Positions 1-10,451 of a DNA stretch of 64,000 bases are shown piece by piece (within the stretch, counting starts at the first letter, position 1; the number at the start of each line of letters is the position of its first letter). Below the pieces are notes generated by a model, which was not told the DNA's origin, did not search any database, and was given only the letters and a program-made list of their open reading frames with translations. This DNA comes from an uncultured Pelagibacteraceae bacterium (lineage in GTDB: Bacteria; Pseudomonadota; Alphaproteobacteria; Pelagibacterales; Pelagibacteraceae), in the NCBI GenBank assembly GCA_902576115.1, contig CACGUE010000007.1:1-64000 (forward strand), in the 5' to 3' direction. The translations under genes were made by a program, and so were the position numbers.

Positions 1-285
1 GCTGACCTCTTTGACAAAATTTATAAAATCATTATTTTTTGCAACAAAATCGGTTTCGCAATTAATTTCTATTAACGAAGTTTTCTTATTATCACCACTA
101 ATAGCTATTACACCTTCTTTTGCATCCCTTGACATTTTTTTTGATGCCTTGGCAATTCCTTTTACTCTTAATATTTCTGAAGCTTTATCTAAATCCCCAT
201 TCGCTTCTTTTAAAGCTGCATTACAATCTTTAAAACCAGCACCTGTTGATTGCCTAAGTTTTTTAACTTTTTCGATATCACTCAT
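1..285 (-). CDS. tsf: Elongation factor Ts, N-terminal part (runs off the window edge)
   Basis: Minus-strand translation from ATG at 285: [47 protein letters not shown]..., the typical EF-Ts N-terminus; located just downstream of rpsB. Confidence 0.93.
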   Translation of the reverse strand, partial: MSDIEKVKKLRQSTGAGFKDCNAALKEANGDLDKASEILRVKGIAKASKKMSRDAKEGVIAISGDNKKTSLIEINCETDFVAKNNDFINFVKEVS

Positions 286-297
286 TAATTTATTAAA

Positions 298-1062
298 TTA
301 GTTAAGTTTTTTTTTAATTATATTTTCTTTTTCATTAGAAGATTTGATATTATTTACTTCTTCATTTATTGGTTGGATATTTTGTTTTGCATCATTAATA
401 GTTTCTTTCATTAAGTTGCAATATAGATCTATAGATCTCCTAGCATCATCATTACCTGGTATAGGAAAATCAATACCATCAGGGTTAGAATTTGTATCCA
501 ATATAGCTATAATCGGAATTCCAAGCTTTATTGATTCCTTTATTGCTAGAGACTCATAATTTGTATCAATAATAAATACCAAATCTGGAATTTTTTTCAT
601 TTCCATAATTCCTCCTAATGATCTTTGAAGTTTATCTCTTTGTCCGCTCATTTTTAATAATTCTTTTTTAGTAAAACCTCTATTTTCAGATGAAAGATCA
701 GAGTTAATTTTATTTAATTTTTTAATCGAGTTTGAAATTGTGCCCCAATTAGTTAACATTCCACCTAGCCATCTATAATTAACAAAGTATTGATCAGTAT
801 CTTTAGCAAGTTGCGCAACTGCTTCTGATGCTTGTTTTTTAGTGGATATAAATAAAATTTTCCCTCCAGAAGATATTGTATTGTGTACTTTTTCAAGCGC
901 AGAGTTTGTCAACTCGAGTGTTTGAGTTAGATCTATGATGTGGATTGAGTCTCTTTTTCCAAATATATATCTTTTCATTTTCGGATTCCATCTTAGTGTT
1001 TTGTGACCTAAGTGGACACCAGCTTCTAATAATTGTTCTATTGTGATTTTTGGTATTTTCAT
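298..1062 (-). CDS. rpsB: 30S ribosomal protein S2
   Basis: GVHLGHKTLRWNPKMKRYIFG...; FVNYRWLGGMLTNW; precedes tsf. Confidence 0.98.
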   Translation of the reverse strand: MKIPKITIEQLLEAGVHLGHKTLRWNPKMKRYIFGKRDSIHIIDLTQTLELTNSALEKVHNTISSGGKILFISTKKQASEAVAQLAKDTDQYFVNYRWLGGMLTNWGTISNSIKKLNKINSDLSSENRGFTKKELLKMSGQRDKLQRSLGGIMEMKKIPDLVFIIDTNYESLAIKESIKLGIPIIAILDTNSNPDGIDFPIPGNDDARRSIDLYCNLMKETINDAKQNIQPINEEVNNIKSSNEKENIIKKKLN

Positions 1063-1070
1063 GTTTAATT

Positions 1071-1140
1071 CCCGGTTATGCCACCACAGTTATTGCCCCT
1101 TGGGGACCGGAGGTTTTTAACCACTAACTGTGTGCGTTAA
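1071..1140 (-). promoter_or_regulatory. rpsB mRNA leader: structured, pseudoknotted element (candidate S2 autoregulatory leader)
   Basis: Minus-strand RNA: 8-bp stem CACAGTTA/TAACTGTG (1125-1132 with 1085-1092), inner CCC-CAAG-GGG hairpin (1096-1105), and CCGGT (1106-1110) complementary to ACCGG (1072-1076) about 10 nt upstream of the rpsB ATG. Confidence 0.8.
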
Positions 1141-1185
1141 TTTTTTTGAGATAAATACAATTTATTTTATAAAAAACAAGCTTTA

Positions 1186-4100
1186 TTATTCAATTATGAC
1201 GTTTTTAACCAAATTCAATGAGTTTATTAGCTTATTATTAACGTTTCTCTTATTTTTTAATTTAAAAGTATATATTTCTCCATTGTTTTCAACATAGATT
1301 TTAACTATTGTCTCACCATCTTTTTGATTTAAGTCGATTATTTTTTTTAAGTCTTTAAAATTATCAAATTTGAGAGCTATACTTTTAATTGGTTTATTGA
1401 CTAGATCATTTAATGATACTATTTTTTTAATATTAATTCGTTTTTGATTTCTATTTTCGTCAGAATATGTTTTCATTAATGTTAACATTAATGAATTACC
1501 TTCAATAAGCAGGCTTCTATTTTTTTCAAATACTTCTGAAAAAATAAATAATTCGAATAAATTTGAAAAATCTGAAAATTTAATAATACCATAAGAATTT
1601 CCTTTAGAGGTTTTTTTTTCTTGAACTTTAAGTACTGTGGCAGCAATATTACAGCTCAAAATATCTATTTGATTTTCAAACAACTCATAATCAATAATAT
1701 TATATTGAGAAAAAATTGATTTATATTGATGTATGGGATGGTCAGATATGTAAAAACCCAAAGTTTCAAATTCTTTAGTAAGTTTTACATCTGTATTCCA
1801 ATCTTCAATGTCTTCAATAAAATTTAGCTGCTCATCTTCTTGTTCATCGAAAAGGTCAAATTGATTAATAGATTTATTTTCATGAATATTTTTTGACTTT
1901 AATATTAAATTTGGAATTGAATTAAATAAGGATTGTCGATTTTTATTTAATTTATCAAAAGCTCCGGCTTGTACCAAGCCTTCTAATTGAAGTTTATTAA
2001 TATCTTTATGATAAATTCTATTTATAAAATCTAATAGATTTTTGAACTCACCTTTTTTAATCCTATTATTGACTATATTCGAAATTGCTTCAAACCCGAC
2101 ATTTTTAATAGCTCCTAATGCGTAATATAAATTTTTTCCATCTGAAGAAAAATCTGCAAACGATTTATTGATATCTGGTCTAATGACATTTATATTTAAT
2201 CTCTTCAATTCTTCATAAAATTCACTTAATTTTTTTTGATTAGACAATTCCATTGACATTGAGGCTACAAAAAATTCATGAGGATAGTGTGTTTTTAGGT
2301 AAGCAGTTTGATAAGCAATAACAGCGTAAGCGGCTGCATGGCTTTTATTAAATCCATACTCTGCAAAAGGTTCTATTTTTAGGAATATACCCGCTGCTAC
2401 ATCCTTACTAATACCGTTTTTATATGCTCCCTCTACAAATCTTTGTTTTTGTTTTTCTAATTCCGCTCTCTTTTTTTTTCCCATTGCTCTTCTTAAAATA
2501 TCTGCTTCACCAGCTGTAAAACCTGACAGAGTTTGTGCAATTTGCATAACTTGTTCTTGATAAATTATTACACCGTAAGTAGGTTTTAGTATTTGCTCCA
2601 ATTTTGGATGTAGATAATCGGGTTCTCTTTCACCATGCTTGCATTGGTTATATATTGGTATATTGCTCATTGGGCCTGGTCTGTAAAGAGCTACTAAAGC
2701 AATTATATCTTCTAACCTGTTGGGTTTCATATTTATAAGAGCATCTTTCATTCCGGAGCTCTCTAGCTGAAATAAACCTACTGTTTTACCACTTGATAGT
2801 AATTCATATACTTTTTCATCCTCATAACTTATTTTCTCAATATTAAAATCTGGATTAATTTTATTAATTAACTTTTGGGCTTTATCAATGACTGTAAGAG
2901 TTTTTAGGCCCAGAAAATCAAATTTAATAAGCCCTGCATTTTCAGCTGAATACATATCAAACTGTGTTGAAGGTAACAACAAATCGGCAGAACTATCTTT
3001 ATATAATGGAATTGTTTCAGTTAATTTTTTATCAGCAATAACAACACCAGCTGCATGAGTTGCAATGTTACGGTTTAGACCTTCTAATTTTAAAGATAAA
3101 TTTACAAGACGCTCTACTCTTTTATCTTCTTTAATAAGTTTTTGTAGCCTAGGTTCAACATTAATGCACTCTTGGAGTTTCATAGGTCTAGAGGGGTCAA
3201 AAGGTATCATTTTGCAAATACTATCGATGAAACCATAAGGTAAACCTAAAACTCTACCTACATCTCTAATAACCATTCTTGCCTTGAGCTTACCAAAAGT
3301 GATTATGTGGGCTACACTATCTTTATATTTTTTTGTCAAATACTCAAAAACTAAATCTCTTTTTTCTTCACAAAAATCTATATCAAAATCTGGCATTGAT
3401 ATTCTGTCAGGATTTAAAAACCGTTCAAAAATTAGATTAAATTTAATTGGATCAATATCTGTTATAGATAAACACCAGGCAACTAATGAGCCAGCGCCTG
3501 AACCTCTACCTGGTCCTACTGGTATTTTATTTTGCTTAGCCCATTTTATATAATCAGATACAATTAAAAAATACCCGGAATAATTCATTTCAATTATTAT
3601 TTTAATTTCATGATCCAGTCTATTTTTATATTTTAAAAAATTTTTATCATTAATTATTTTTTCATAATCTAGATTAAAAACTGTTTTAAATTTATTTTTT
3701 AGACCATCAATAGATAATTGCATCAACAACTTATTTGCATCATTATCGGATGATGAAATATTTGGTAAAATGGGTTTAGATGAATTTGGTTTAAAAGAGC
3801 ATCTAAAAGGTAGATTGAAATTATTTTCTAAAGCTTCAGGCAAATCTTTAAAAAGTTCAATCATCTCATCAGATGTTTTAAAATAATGTTGATTGGTAAA
3901 TTTGAACCTATTTGAGTCATTGATATAAGTTTTTTCACCAATACAAATTAATGCATCATGAGCTTCGAACATATTTTTATCTAAATAATAAATTTCATTT
4001 GTCGCTATAATAGGTAATTCAAACTTTTCTGAAATTTTAAGATTATAATTTTCAAATTCTTTCTCATTTAAATCATTATGTCTTTGAATTTCGATATAGA

Positions 4101-4596
4101 TATTATTATTAAATTTTTCTTTTAGTTTTCTTAAAATTTCATCGATCTCAGTAAACAATCCTTTATTAAAAAGTGAACCAATCAAACATTTAATCGATCC
4201 AGTTAATACTATTATGCCTTCTGAGTTGTTGATTAAATCATCTAAATCACAATGAGCATCGGTAGTTTCTGAATTTTCTAAATAAGATTTGGATGAAAGT
4301 TTAATTAAATTTTTATATCCATTATTATTTTTTGCTATTAGGGGAATTAATCCATAGAAACTTTTATATTTAAATAAAATTTGTGTACCTATAATTGGTT
4401 GTGTACCAACCGAAGATAAATTCTCAGAAAATTCTAATGCGCCCGATAAATTGAGGGTATCAGACAAACCTAATGATCTAATTTTATTTTTTTTACAAAA
4501 ATCTTTTAGTTCATCAATTTTAACCGCACCTTCACAAATTGAATACTGAGTATGTATTTTAAAATGGTTAAAAGTTTTATTAACTGAATCTTTCAT
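1186..4596 (-). CDS. dnaE: DNA polymerase III subunit alpha
   Basis: PHP N-terminus; GPGRGSGAGSLVAWCLSITDIDPI; PDFDIDFCEEKRD; full-length 1136 aa. Confidence 0.97.
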   Translation of the reverse strand: MKDSVNKTFNHFKIHTQYSICEGAVKIDELKDFCKKNKIRSLGLSDTLNLSGALEFSENLSSVGTQPIIGTQILFKYKSFYGLIPLIAKNNNGYKNLIKLSSKSYLENSETTDAHCDLDDLINNSEGIIVLTGSIKCLIGSLFNKGLFTEIDEILRKLKEKFNNNIYIEIQRHNDLNEKEFENYNLKISEKFELPIIATNEIYYLDKNMFEAHDALICIGEKTYINDSNRFKFTNQHYFKTSDEMIELFKDLPEALENNFNLPFRCSFKPNSSKPILPNISSSDNDANKLLMQLSIDGLKNKFKTVFNLDYEKIINDKNFLKYKNRLDHEIKIIIEMNYSGYFLIVSDYIKWAKQNKIPVGPGRGSGAGSLVAWCLSITDIDPIKFNLIFERFLNPDRISMPDFDIDFCEEKRDLVFEYLTKKYKDSVAHIITFGKLKARMVIRDVGRVLGLPYGFIDSICKMIPFDPSRPMKLQECINVEPRLQKLIKEDKRVERLVNLSLKLEGLNRNIATHAAGVVIADKKLTETIPLYKDSSADLLLPSTQFDMYSAENAGLIKFDFLGLKTLTVIDKAQKLINKINPDFNIEKISYEDEKVYELLSSGKTVGLFQLESSGMKDALINMKPNRLEDIIALVALYRPGPMSNIPIYNQCKHGEREPDYLHPKLEQILKPTYGVIIYQEQVMQIAQTLSGFTAGEADILRRAMGKKKRAELEKQKQRFVEGAYKNGISKDVAAGIFLKIEPFAEYGFNKSHAAAYAVIAYQTAYLKTHYPHEFFVASMSMELSNQKKLSEFYEELKRLNINVIRPDINKSFADFSSDGKNLYYALGAIKNVGFEAISNIVNNRIKKGEFKNLLDFINRIYHKDINKLQLEGLVQAGAFDKLNKNRQSLFNSIPNLILKSKNIHENKSINQFDLFDEQEDEQLNFIEDIEDWNTDVKLTKEFETLGFYISDHPIHQYKSIFSQYNIIDYELFENQIDILSCNIAATVLKVQEKKTSKGNSYGIIKFSDFSNLFELFIFSEVFEKNRSLLIEGNSLMLTLMKTYSDENRNQKRINIKKIVSLNDLVNKPIKSIALKFDNFKDLKKIIDLNQKDGETIVKIYVENNGEIYTFKLKNKRNVNNKLINSLNLVKNVIIE

Positions 4597-5266
4597 TGGT
4601 GACGTTCATTTTACCACCAATCATTTTAATTTTACAATCTGCCATATTTGCAAAATATCTATTGTGGGTTGCAAAGATTATAATTCTATTTTTATTTTTT
4701 AGATTAAATAAGATTTTGAATATTTGTTTTGCATTCTCAAAATCTAAACTTCCAGTAGGTTCATCAGCTAAGATAATGTTCGGTTCATTAATTAAAGCTC
4801 TAGCAATTGCTATTCTTTGATTTTCACCACCTGATAGTTCTGATGGATAATGATCTAATCTTGCGCTTAAATCAAATTTTTTAATCAATTTTTTTGCTAA
4901 ATCTGATGATTTTGATTTGCTCTTAGAAATTAATAAATTTGGAAGTAATACATTTTCAAGTGCTGTAAAATCAGGCAATAAATTTTTGTCTTGATATATT
5001 ATACCTATATTTTTTGATCTTATATGGTCATTCTCAATTGAACTATTTGTATCAATTTTCTTTTTATTAAATTCAATAAAACCTGATGATGGAATGTCAA
5101 TTAATGACAATAAGTTTAATAATGTGGATTTACCAGATCCTGATGGTCCTATAATTGAATATACTTTTCCAGCCTCGAATTTGAAATTTATATTATTTAA
5201 AACTTTTAGCGATTTATTTTTTTCATACTTCTTTGATAAATTATTTAATTTTAAAAAATTATTCAT
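4580..5266 (-). CDS. lolD: Lipoprotein-releasing ABC transporter ATP-binding protein
   Basis: Walker A GPSGSGKST, signature LSGGENQR, Walker B ILADEPTGSLD; adjacent to lolC-type permease. Confidence 0.88.
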   Translation of the reverse strand: MNNFLKLNNLSKKYEKNKSLKVLNNINFKFEAGKVYSIIGPSGSGKSTLLNLLSLIDIPSSGFIEFNKKKIDTNSSIENDHIRSKNIGIIYQDKNLLPDFTALENVLLPNLLISKSKSKSSDLAKKLIKKFDLSARLDHYPSELSGGENQRIAIARALINEPNIILADEPTGSLDFENAKQIFKILFNLKNKNRIIIFATHNRYFANMADCKIKMIGGKMNVTNERFS

Positions 5267-6470
5267 ATTTTAAAGTTTGTATTGTATCTAATTTTGCCGC
5301 TCTAGAAGCTGGATAAATTGATACGATAGATGTTATTACTATCGAACATAATGTGATTAAGATAATTGAATTTACATTTATTTCTGATGGAAGAGTACTT
5401 AAAAAGTAAATTTCCTCTGGAAATAACATTACATCAAAAGTATTTGAAACAAATTTCCTAATATCTTCTATATAGTATGAAAATAAAGTACCTAATAAAA
5501 TACCAAATAGAGTTGCCGAAGTACCGATAACAAATCCAACAAAAAAGAAAATTTTTTTAATCGATGTATTTGTTACTCCAATAGATTTTAGAATTCCTAT
5601 ATCTCTAGTTTTATTTTTAACTAATATAGTCAAACCAGAAATAATATTAAATGCAGCTACAATAATTATTAAAGATAAGATTATAAACATCACATTTCTT
5701 TCAACTTTTAGAGCTGAAAATAATGAATCATTTAAATCTGCCCATGTATAAACATATGCGTCAGGAAATGACTCTAATAATTTTTTTTTATAATATTCAA
5801 TATTTTTTGGATCTTTAAAATAGTACTCAGTAAATCTTATATCTTTATTTTTATTAAAAAAGTCTTCTAATGCATTAAGATTGATATATGCTACATTCTC
5901 ATTAAATTCGCCTATCCCACTATCAAATATTGAAATTACTTCAAATTTGTCTTGTCTTGGAAAAGACCCTACAATTGTTTGGACGCCAGATGGTGACATT
6001 ATTGTTATTTGATCACCAATGTCTATATCAAGTAAAAAGCTTAAATCCTTTCCAATTGAAATTGAATTATTTTTTAGATCTGTTGATCCAAAATATTTTT
6101 GATTATTTGATATTTCTAGTTTCTTAAAATCATTATTTAAATATCCTTTTAAAAGGATGCCTTTTGTATTTTGTTTTGAAAGAATTACTGCTTCTCCATC
6201 ATTTGAAACAATACCTTTTGCAAAGTCTTTATCAGTCATTAATACTAAAGGCTTGTTGTAAGGTTTTACAACAGCATGAGCATTAAAACCTACAATTTTA
6301 TTTATTAACTCTGTTCTAAAACCATTCATTACCGACATAACAATTATTAGTACAGCTACACCCAAACCAATACCAATAAAGGAAAAGATAGAGATTACAT
6401 TTAAAAAGCCATCTTTTTTTCTAGCTTTTAAAAATCTAAATATAATTTCTTTTTCTAGTTGCGAAATCAA
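5259..6470 (-). CDS. lolC: LolC/LolE-family lipoprotein-releasing ABC transporter permease
   Basis: FLKARKKDGFLNVISIFSFIGIGLGVAVLIIVMSVMNGFR, typical LolC/E N-terminus; four TM segments; next to lolD. Confidence 0.9.
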   Translation of the reverse strand: MISQLEKEIIFRFLKARKKDGFLNVISIFSFIGIGLGVAVLIIVMSVMNGFRTELINKIVGFNAHAVVKPYNKPLVLMTDKDFAKGIVSNDGEAVILSKQNTKGILLKGYLNNDFKKLEISNNQKYFGSTDLKNNSISIGKDLSFLLDIDIGDQITIMSPSGVQTIVGSFPRQDKFEVISIFDSGIGEFNENVAYINLNALEDFFNKNKDIRFTEYYFKDPKNIEYYKKKLLESFPDAYVYTWADLNDSLFSALKVERNVMFIILSLIIIVAAFNIISGLTILVKNKTRDIGILKSIGVTNTSIKKIFFFVGFVIGTSATLFGILLGTLFSYYIEDIRKFVSNTFDVMLFPEEIYFLSTLPSEINVNSIILITLCSIVITSIVSIYPASRAAKLDTIQTLKYE

Positions 6471-7795
6471 TTTTGCTTAGCTTTTATTATTTGTGAGGCT
6501 ATATCTTCAACTTTCAACTTATGAGTTTCTCCATCAACTTCTTTGAACTCATATAAATTTCCTTGAGATTTACTTCCGATTATCAATTGATATGGAATTC
6601 CGATTAAATTAAATTTTTTTATTTTAGCTGAGATATTTTCATCAGAATCATCAATGATTGGATCTATATTTTTTGATTTTAGAAATTCATATATTTTTAT
6701 AGACTTTTCTAAATTAGATTGATCATTTTTATTTATCATTGGAATAATCGCACAATCATAAGGTGTCACTGACATGGGCCATTTCATTAAACCTTCTGTA
6801 TCGTTATATTTTGCCTCAATTATGGCACCAACAAGTCTAGAAACTCCTATTCCGTATGATCCCATTTTAACAAATTCTTTTTTTCCATTAAAATCAACAG
6901 CAGCATTCATTGGTTTTGAGTATTTATCTCCAAAATAAAATATGTGACCAACTTCAATACCTTTAGTATTTACTCTAAATTCCTCTGGAATAGATTTTTC
7001 AAATTCATCTTTATTAAATTTTTCATCTGTTACAGAATAAAACTTTTCATATTGTTTTCTCAATGTAGCTAATGATTCTTTATCTAGAATTGTTTTAGAG
7101 CTGTCTACATCAAAAATTCTTTTATCCGTATAAATTTTGCTTTCACCAGTATCGGCAAGAATAATAAATTCATGTGATAAGTTTCCTCCTATAGGGCCCG
7201 TATCAGCAGCCATGGGAATTGCGGATAACTTTAGTCTCTTAAAAGTTTTTAAATATGAAAGAAAAAATTTATTGTAGGAAAATATTGCATCATCATCTGT
7301 TAAATCAAAAGAGTAAGCATCCTTCATATAAAATTCTCTACATCTCATAATTCCAAATCTTGGTCTTAACTCATCTCTAAATTTCCATTGAATATGGTAC
7401 AATAATTGAGGTAAAGATTTATATGATTTAAATGAAGATCTAAAAATTTCTGTCACAAGTTCTTCGTTGGTCGGACCATATAACATTTCTCTATTTTGAC
7501 GATCCTTAATTCTTAACATTTCTTCACCATAATCTTCATATCGTCCACTTTCCTTCCAAATTTCAGATGATTGAATTGTGGGCATTAATATTTCTTGAAC
7601 ACCAACACGGTCTTGTTCTTCTCTAACTATTTGTTCTATTTTTTTCATCACTTTAAATCCAAGAGGTAACCAAGAATAAATACCAGCAGAGGACTGTTTA
7701 ATCATGCCTACTCTTAACATTAACTGATGTGATTTAATTTTAGCCTCAGATGGATTATTTTTCAGTATCGGAATAAATGATTTTGAAAAAAACAT
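6467..7795 (-). CDS. proS: Prolyl-tRNA synthetase (short form without editing insertion)
   Basis: SKSFIPILKNNPSEAKIKSHQLMLRVGMIKQSSAGIYSWLPLGFKVMKKIE; class II motifs; 442 aa. Confidence 0.95.
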   Translation of the reverse strand: MFFSKSFIPILKNNPSEAKIKSHQLMLRVGMIKQSSAGIYSWLPLGFKVMKKIEQIVREEQDRVGVQEILMPTIQSSEIWKESGRYEDYGEEMLRIKDRQNREMLYGPTNEELVTEIFRSSFKSYKSLPQLLYHIQWKFRDELRPRFGIMRCREFYMKDAYSFDLTDDDAIFSYNKFFLSYLKTFKRLKLSAIPMAADTGPIGGNLSHEFIILADTGESKIYTDKRIFDVDSSKTILDKESLATLRKQYEKFYSVTDEKFNKDEFEKSIPEEFRVNTKGIEVGHIFYFGDKYSKPMNAAVDFNGKKEFVKMGSYGIGVSRLVGAIIEAKYNDTEGLMKWPMSVTPYDCAIIPMINKNDQSNLEKSIKIYEFLKSKNIDPIIDDSDENISAKIKKFNLIGIPYQLIIGSKSQGNLYEFKEVDGETHKLKVEDIASQIIKAKQN

Positions 7796-8040
7796 TAATT
7801 TAAAAAGTTACGTAAATTTAAAATTTCATTAATTACTAATAAATATATAATTATAAAAATACCAGACGTAATTAAAGTACAATAAATTATTTTTTTAGTT
7901 ATTTTTGGATTTTCTGGGGCCCCAGGGTCAACTCCCTCTATATTTTCCTTTTTTTCGCGATTAACATCTATAGGTAGAATGGCAAAAAAAACTATCCACC
8001 ACAAGCACACATATACAACTATTGAGCCTGTAATACTCAA
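7795..8040 (-). CDS. DUF1467-family small membrane protein
   Basis: MSITGSIVVYVCLWWIVFFAILPIDVN...GVDPGAPENPKITKK; two TM segments; conserved alphaproteobacterial position next to proS. Confidence 0.8.
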   Translation of the reverse strand: MSITGSIVVYVCLWWIVFFAILPIDVNREKKENIEGVDPGAPENPKITKKIIYCTLITSGIFIIIYLLVINEILNLRNFLN

Positions 8041-9699
8041 TTAAATCCTCACTAAGTTTATATTTGTATAAGGTTTTTTTCCTAATTTTTCTTTTGTGTA
8101 CTTTCTACAAGTTATTTTAAGAGCATCAATTAAATTTGATTCTTGCTTTTTATTATTTAAAGAAAAAGTTTTTGCTGTTTTTTCAATTTCCTCTTCAAGA
8201 TTAAATGTAAATTCATCTTTTTCGTATATAGGTAAACCTCTAAAAGTTAATAAAGGTTTGTTGTGAATGTTACCATTAGGTGTAATTAGCAATGTTGCTT
8301 CTATTAATCCGTTGGTAGATAAATTTTTTCTCTCTTTGATAGATTGAGCATCTTCATAAACACTTATAGCACCATCTACGTAAAGTCTTCCACTTGGAGC
8401 CTTATCATATACTTCAGGTTTATCACCTGGATAAATTCTAACTATATCACCATTTTCTACTCTAACAGGATGTGGTACTTGCATTTCTTTAGCAAAATTT
8501 ATGTGTTCAATCATATGTCTATGTTCACCATGAACAGGTATGACTGATCTTGGTTTTATCCAGTCATACATATCTTTTAAATCTTCTCTATTTGGATGTC
8601 CTGATACATGAATAAATTCACTATCTTCTGAAATTACTTCTATACCTTCTCTAACTAATTGATTGTGTAGTTTGTATAATTTTTTTTCATTACCTGGAAT
8701 AATTTTTGAAGAAAATATAACTGCGTCCCCTCTCTCAACAAAAACATCTGGATGTGTATAATTTGAAATACGGTTCATTGCACCCATTGGTTCTCCTTGG
8801 CTACCAGTACATAAGTAAACAATTTTTTCTCTTGAAATATTTTTTGCATCTCTAGCATCAAGTGGTTCAATAACGTTTTGCAAGTAACCACATTGCCTCG
8901 CAGCTTTAAAAATTCTATGCATTGAACGGCCCACTAAAGCAATTTGCCTACCTGTTTTTTCAGCACAATAAAAGGCAGACTCCATTCTAGCTACATTTGA
9001 AGCGAAAGATGTAATAATTATTCTTTTCTTTAATCTTTCCATTATCTTTAGCATATTTTTTCTTACATCGAGTTCAGATCCTGCTCTTCCTGCACTAAAT
9101 ACGTTTGTTGAGTCACATATCATTGTCAAAACACCTTCTTCACCAATTTCCTTTAATCTTTTTGAATTCATATTGTCTCCAGTTAATGGATCTGGATCGC
9201 ACTTCCAATCACCAGTGTGTAATATATTTCCAACAGGTGTTTCAATTTTTAGTCCATTAGGTTCTAGTATAGAATGTGTTAATGTAACAAATTCTATTTT
9301 AAAAGGACTTAAATCTACAATGCTGTTTAATTGAACAACTTTTAGATATCCTGTTACATCAATTTTTTTTTCCTTAAATTTTTCTGAAATTAACACTGAT
9401 GTAAATGGAGTAGCAAATATTTTACATTTTAGTTTTGGCCATATATGAGCAATTGCACCAATATGATCTTCATGTGCATGAGTTAGAACAATACCTAATA
9501 AGTCATCTTTTTTATCAACAATAAATCCAGGGTCAGGATATATTAAATCAACTCCAGGAATTGCATCATCTGCAAAAGTAACTCCTATATCTACAATTAT
9601 CCATTTTCTATTATCTGGATTTCCATAGGCGAATAAATTCATATTCATCCCAATTTCTCCAGATCCCCCTAAAGGGCAAAAAATTAATTCTTCTTTCAT
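8041..9699 (-). CDS. rnj: Ribonuclease J (metallo-beta-lactamase/beta-CASP RNase)
   Basis: HAHEDHIGA motif; STNVFSAGRAGSE; GSQGEPMGAMNRI; HVSGHPNREDL. Confidence 0.92.
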   Translation of the reverse strand: MKEELIFCPLGGSGEIGMNMNLFAYGNPDNRKWIIVDIGVTFADDAIPGVDLIYPDPGFIVDKKDDLLGIVLTHAHEDHIGAIAHIWPKLKCKIFATPFTSVLISEKFKEKKIDVTGYLKVVQLNSIVDLSPFKIEFVTLTHSILEPNGLKIETPVGNILHTGDWKCDPDPLTGDNMNSKRLKEIGEEGVLTMICDSTNVFSAGRAGSELDVRKNMLKIMERLKKRIIITSFASNVARMESAFYCAEKTGRQIALVGRSMHRIFKAARQCGYLQNVIEPLDARDAKNISREKIVYLCTGSQGEPMGAMNRISNYTHPDVFVERGDAVIFSSKIIPGNEKKLYKLHNQLVREGIEVISEDSEFIHVSGHPNREDLKDMYDWIKPRSVIPVHGEHRHMIEHINFAKEMQVPHPVRVENGDIVRIYPGDKPEVYDKAPSGRLYVDGAISVYEDAQSIKERKNLSTNGLIEATLLITPNGNIHNKPLLTFRGLPIYEKDEFTFNLEEEIEKTAKTFSLNNKKQESNLIDALKITCRKYTKEKLGKKPYTNINLVRI

Positions 9700-10451
9700 T
9701 TATTTAAATACATAGCAGCCTTTAAAACTCCATCAGTAGTTAAATTAGATTTTATTTTTACTCTTAGTTTTAAAGAATTTTTAAACATTTTTGCTAGTCC
9801 ACCAGTAAATATTATTTTATATTTTTTTTTGGTTTGTTTAATAATGGAATGAATTATATTGTCAATCAGACCAGAATAACCGAAGAAAAATCCAGAATTA
9901 ATTGCACTTATAGTATTTTTACCTACAACATTATTTGATTTTTTAAATTTTAAACTTGGTATTAAAGATGCTTTTTTTGATAAATTTTCTAATGATAGAT
10001 TTATTCCAGGAGCAATTACCCCTCCATTATAACTATTTGCTGAGATTACATCAAAATTAGTTGCTGTTCCAAAATCTACTACAATATAATTATTTTTATT
10101 GTCAATTACTGATATTGCATTAGCTAACCGATCGGAACCAATTTGTTTTCTATTAACTTTTATACTTAATAATTTACTTAAATTAAGATTTTTTAACTCA
10201 TTACAATTTGTATTAAAATATAATTTAAAATAATTTTTAATTTTCTTGTAACAGTTAGGAACAACGGAGCAGAATAAAATATGTTTTAATTTTTTATCAT
10301 ATTTTCTCAAAACATTTAAATTTTTTTTTAAATAATTTAAATTCACTTTGTTTGTAGAAAGTCTGATTTTTTTGATAATATTTTTGTTTTTATAAAGACA
10401 GATTTTTATATCTGTATTTCCAATATCTCCAATAATATAAAAATTAAGCAT
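9696..10451 (-). CDS. coaX: Type III pantothenate kinase
   Basis: DIGNTDIKICLY; GSDRLANAISV; YIVVDFGTATNFDVI; GGVIAPGI. Confidence 0.92.
   Translation of the reverse strand: MLNFYIIGDIGNTDIKICLYKNKNIIKKIRLSTNKVNLNYLKKNLNVLRKYDKKLKHILFCSVVPNCYKKIKNYFKLYFNTNCNELKNLNLSKLLSIKVNRKQIGSDRLANAISVIDNKNNYIVVDFGTATNFDVISANSYNGGVIAPGINLSLENLSKKASLIPSLKFKKSNNVVGKNTISAINSGFFFGYSGLIDNIIHSIIKQTKKKYKIIFTGGLAKMFKNSLKLRVKIKSNLTTDGVLKAAMYLNK

Noticed and set aside
11-301. 96-aa plus-strand ORF at the window start
   Set aside because: Antisense to the tsf N-terminal coding region, which has a clear EF-Ts translation.
3284-3553. 89-aa plus-strand ORF inside dnaE
   Set aside because: Antisense to the conserved GPGRGSGAGS region of DnaE; no independent coding signal.
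6467-7795. ProRS lacking the editing insertion as a novelty
   Set aside because: Short ProRS without the INS editing domain is a known alphaproteobacterial form.
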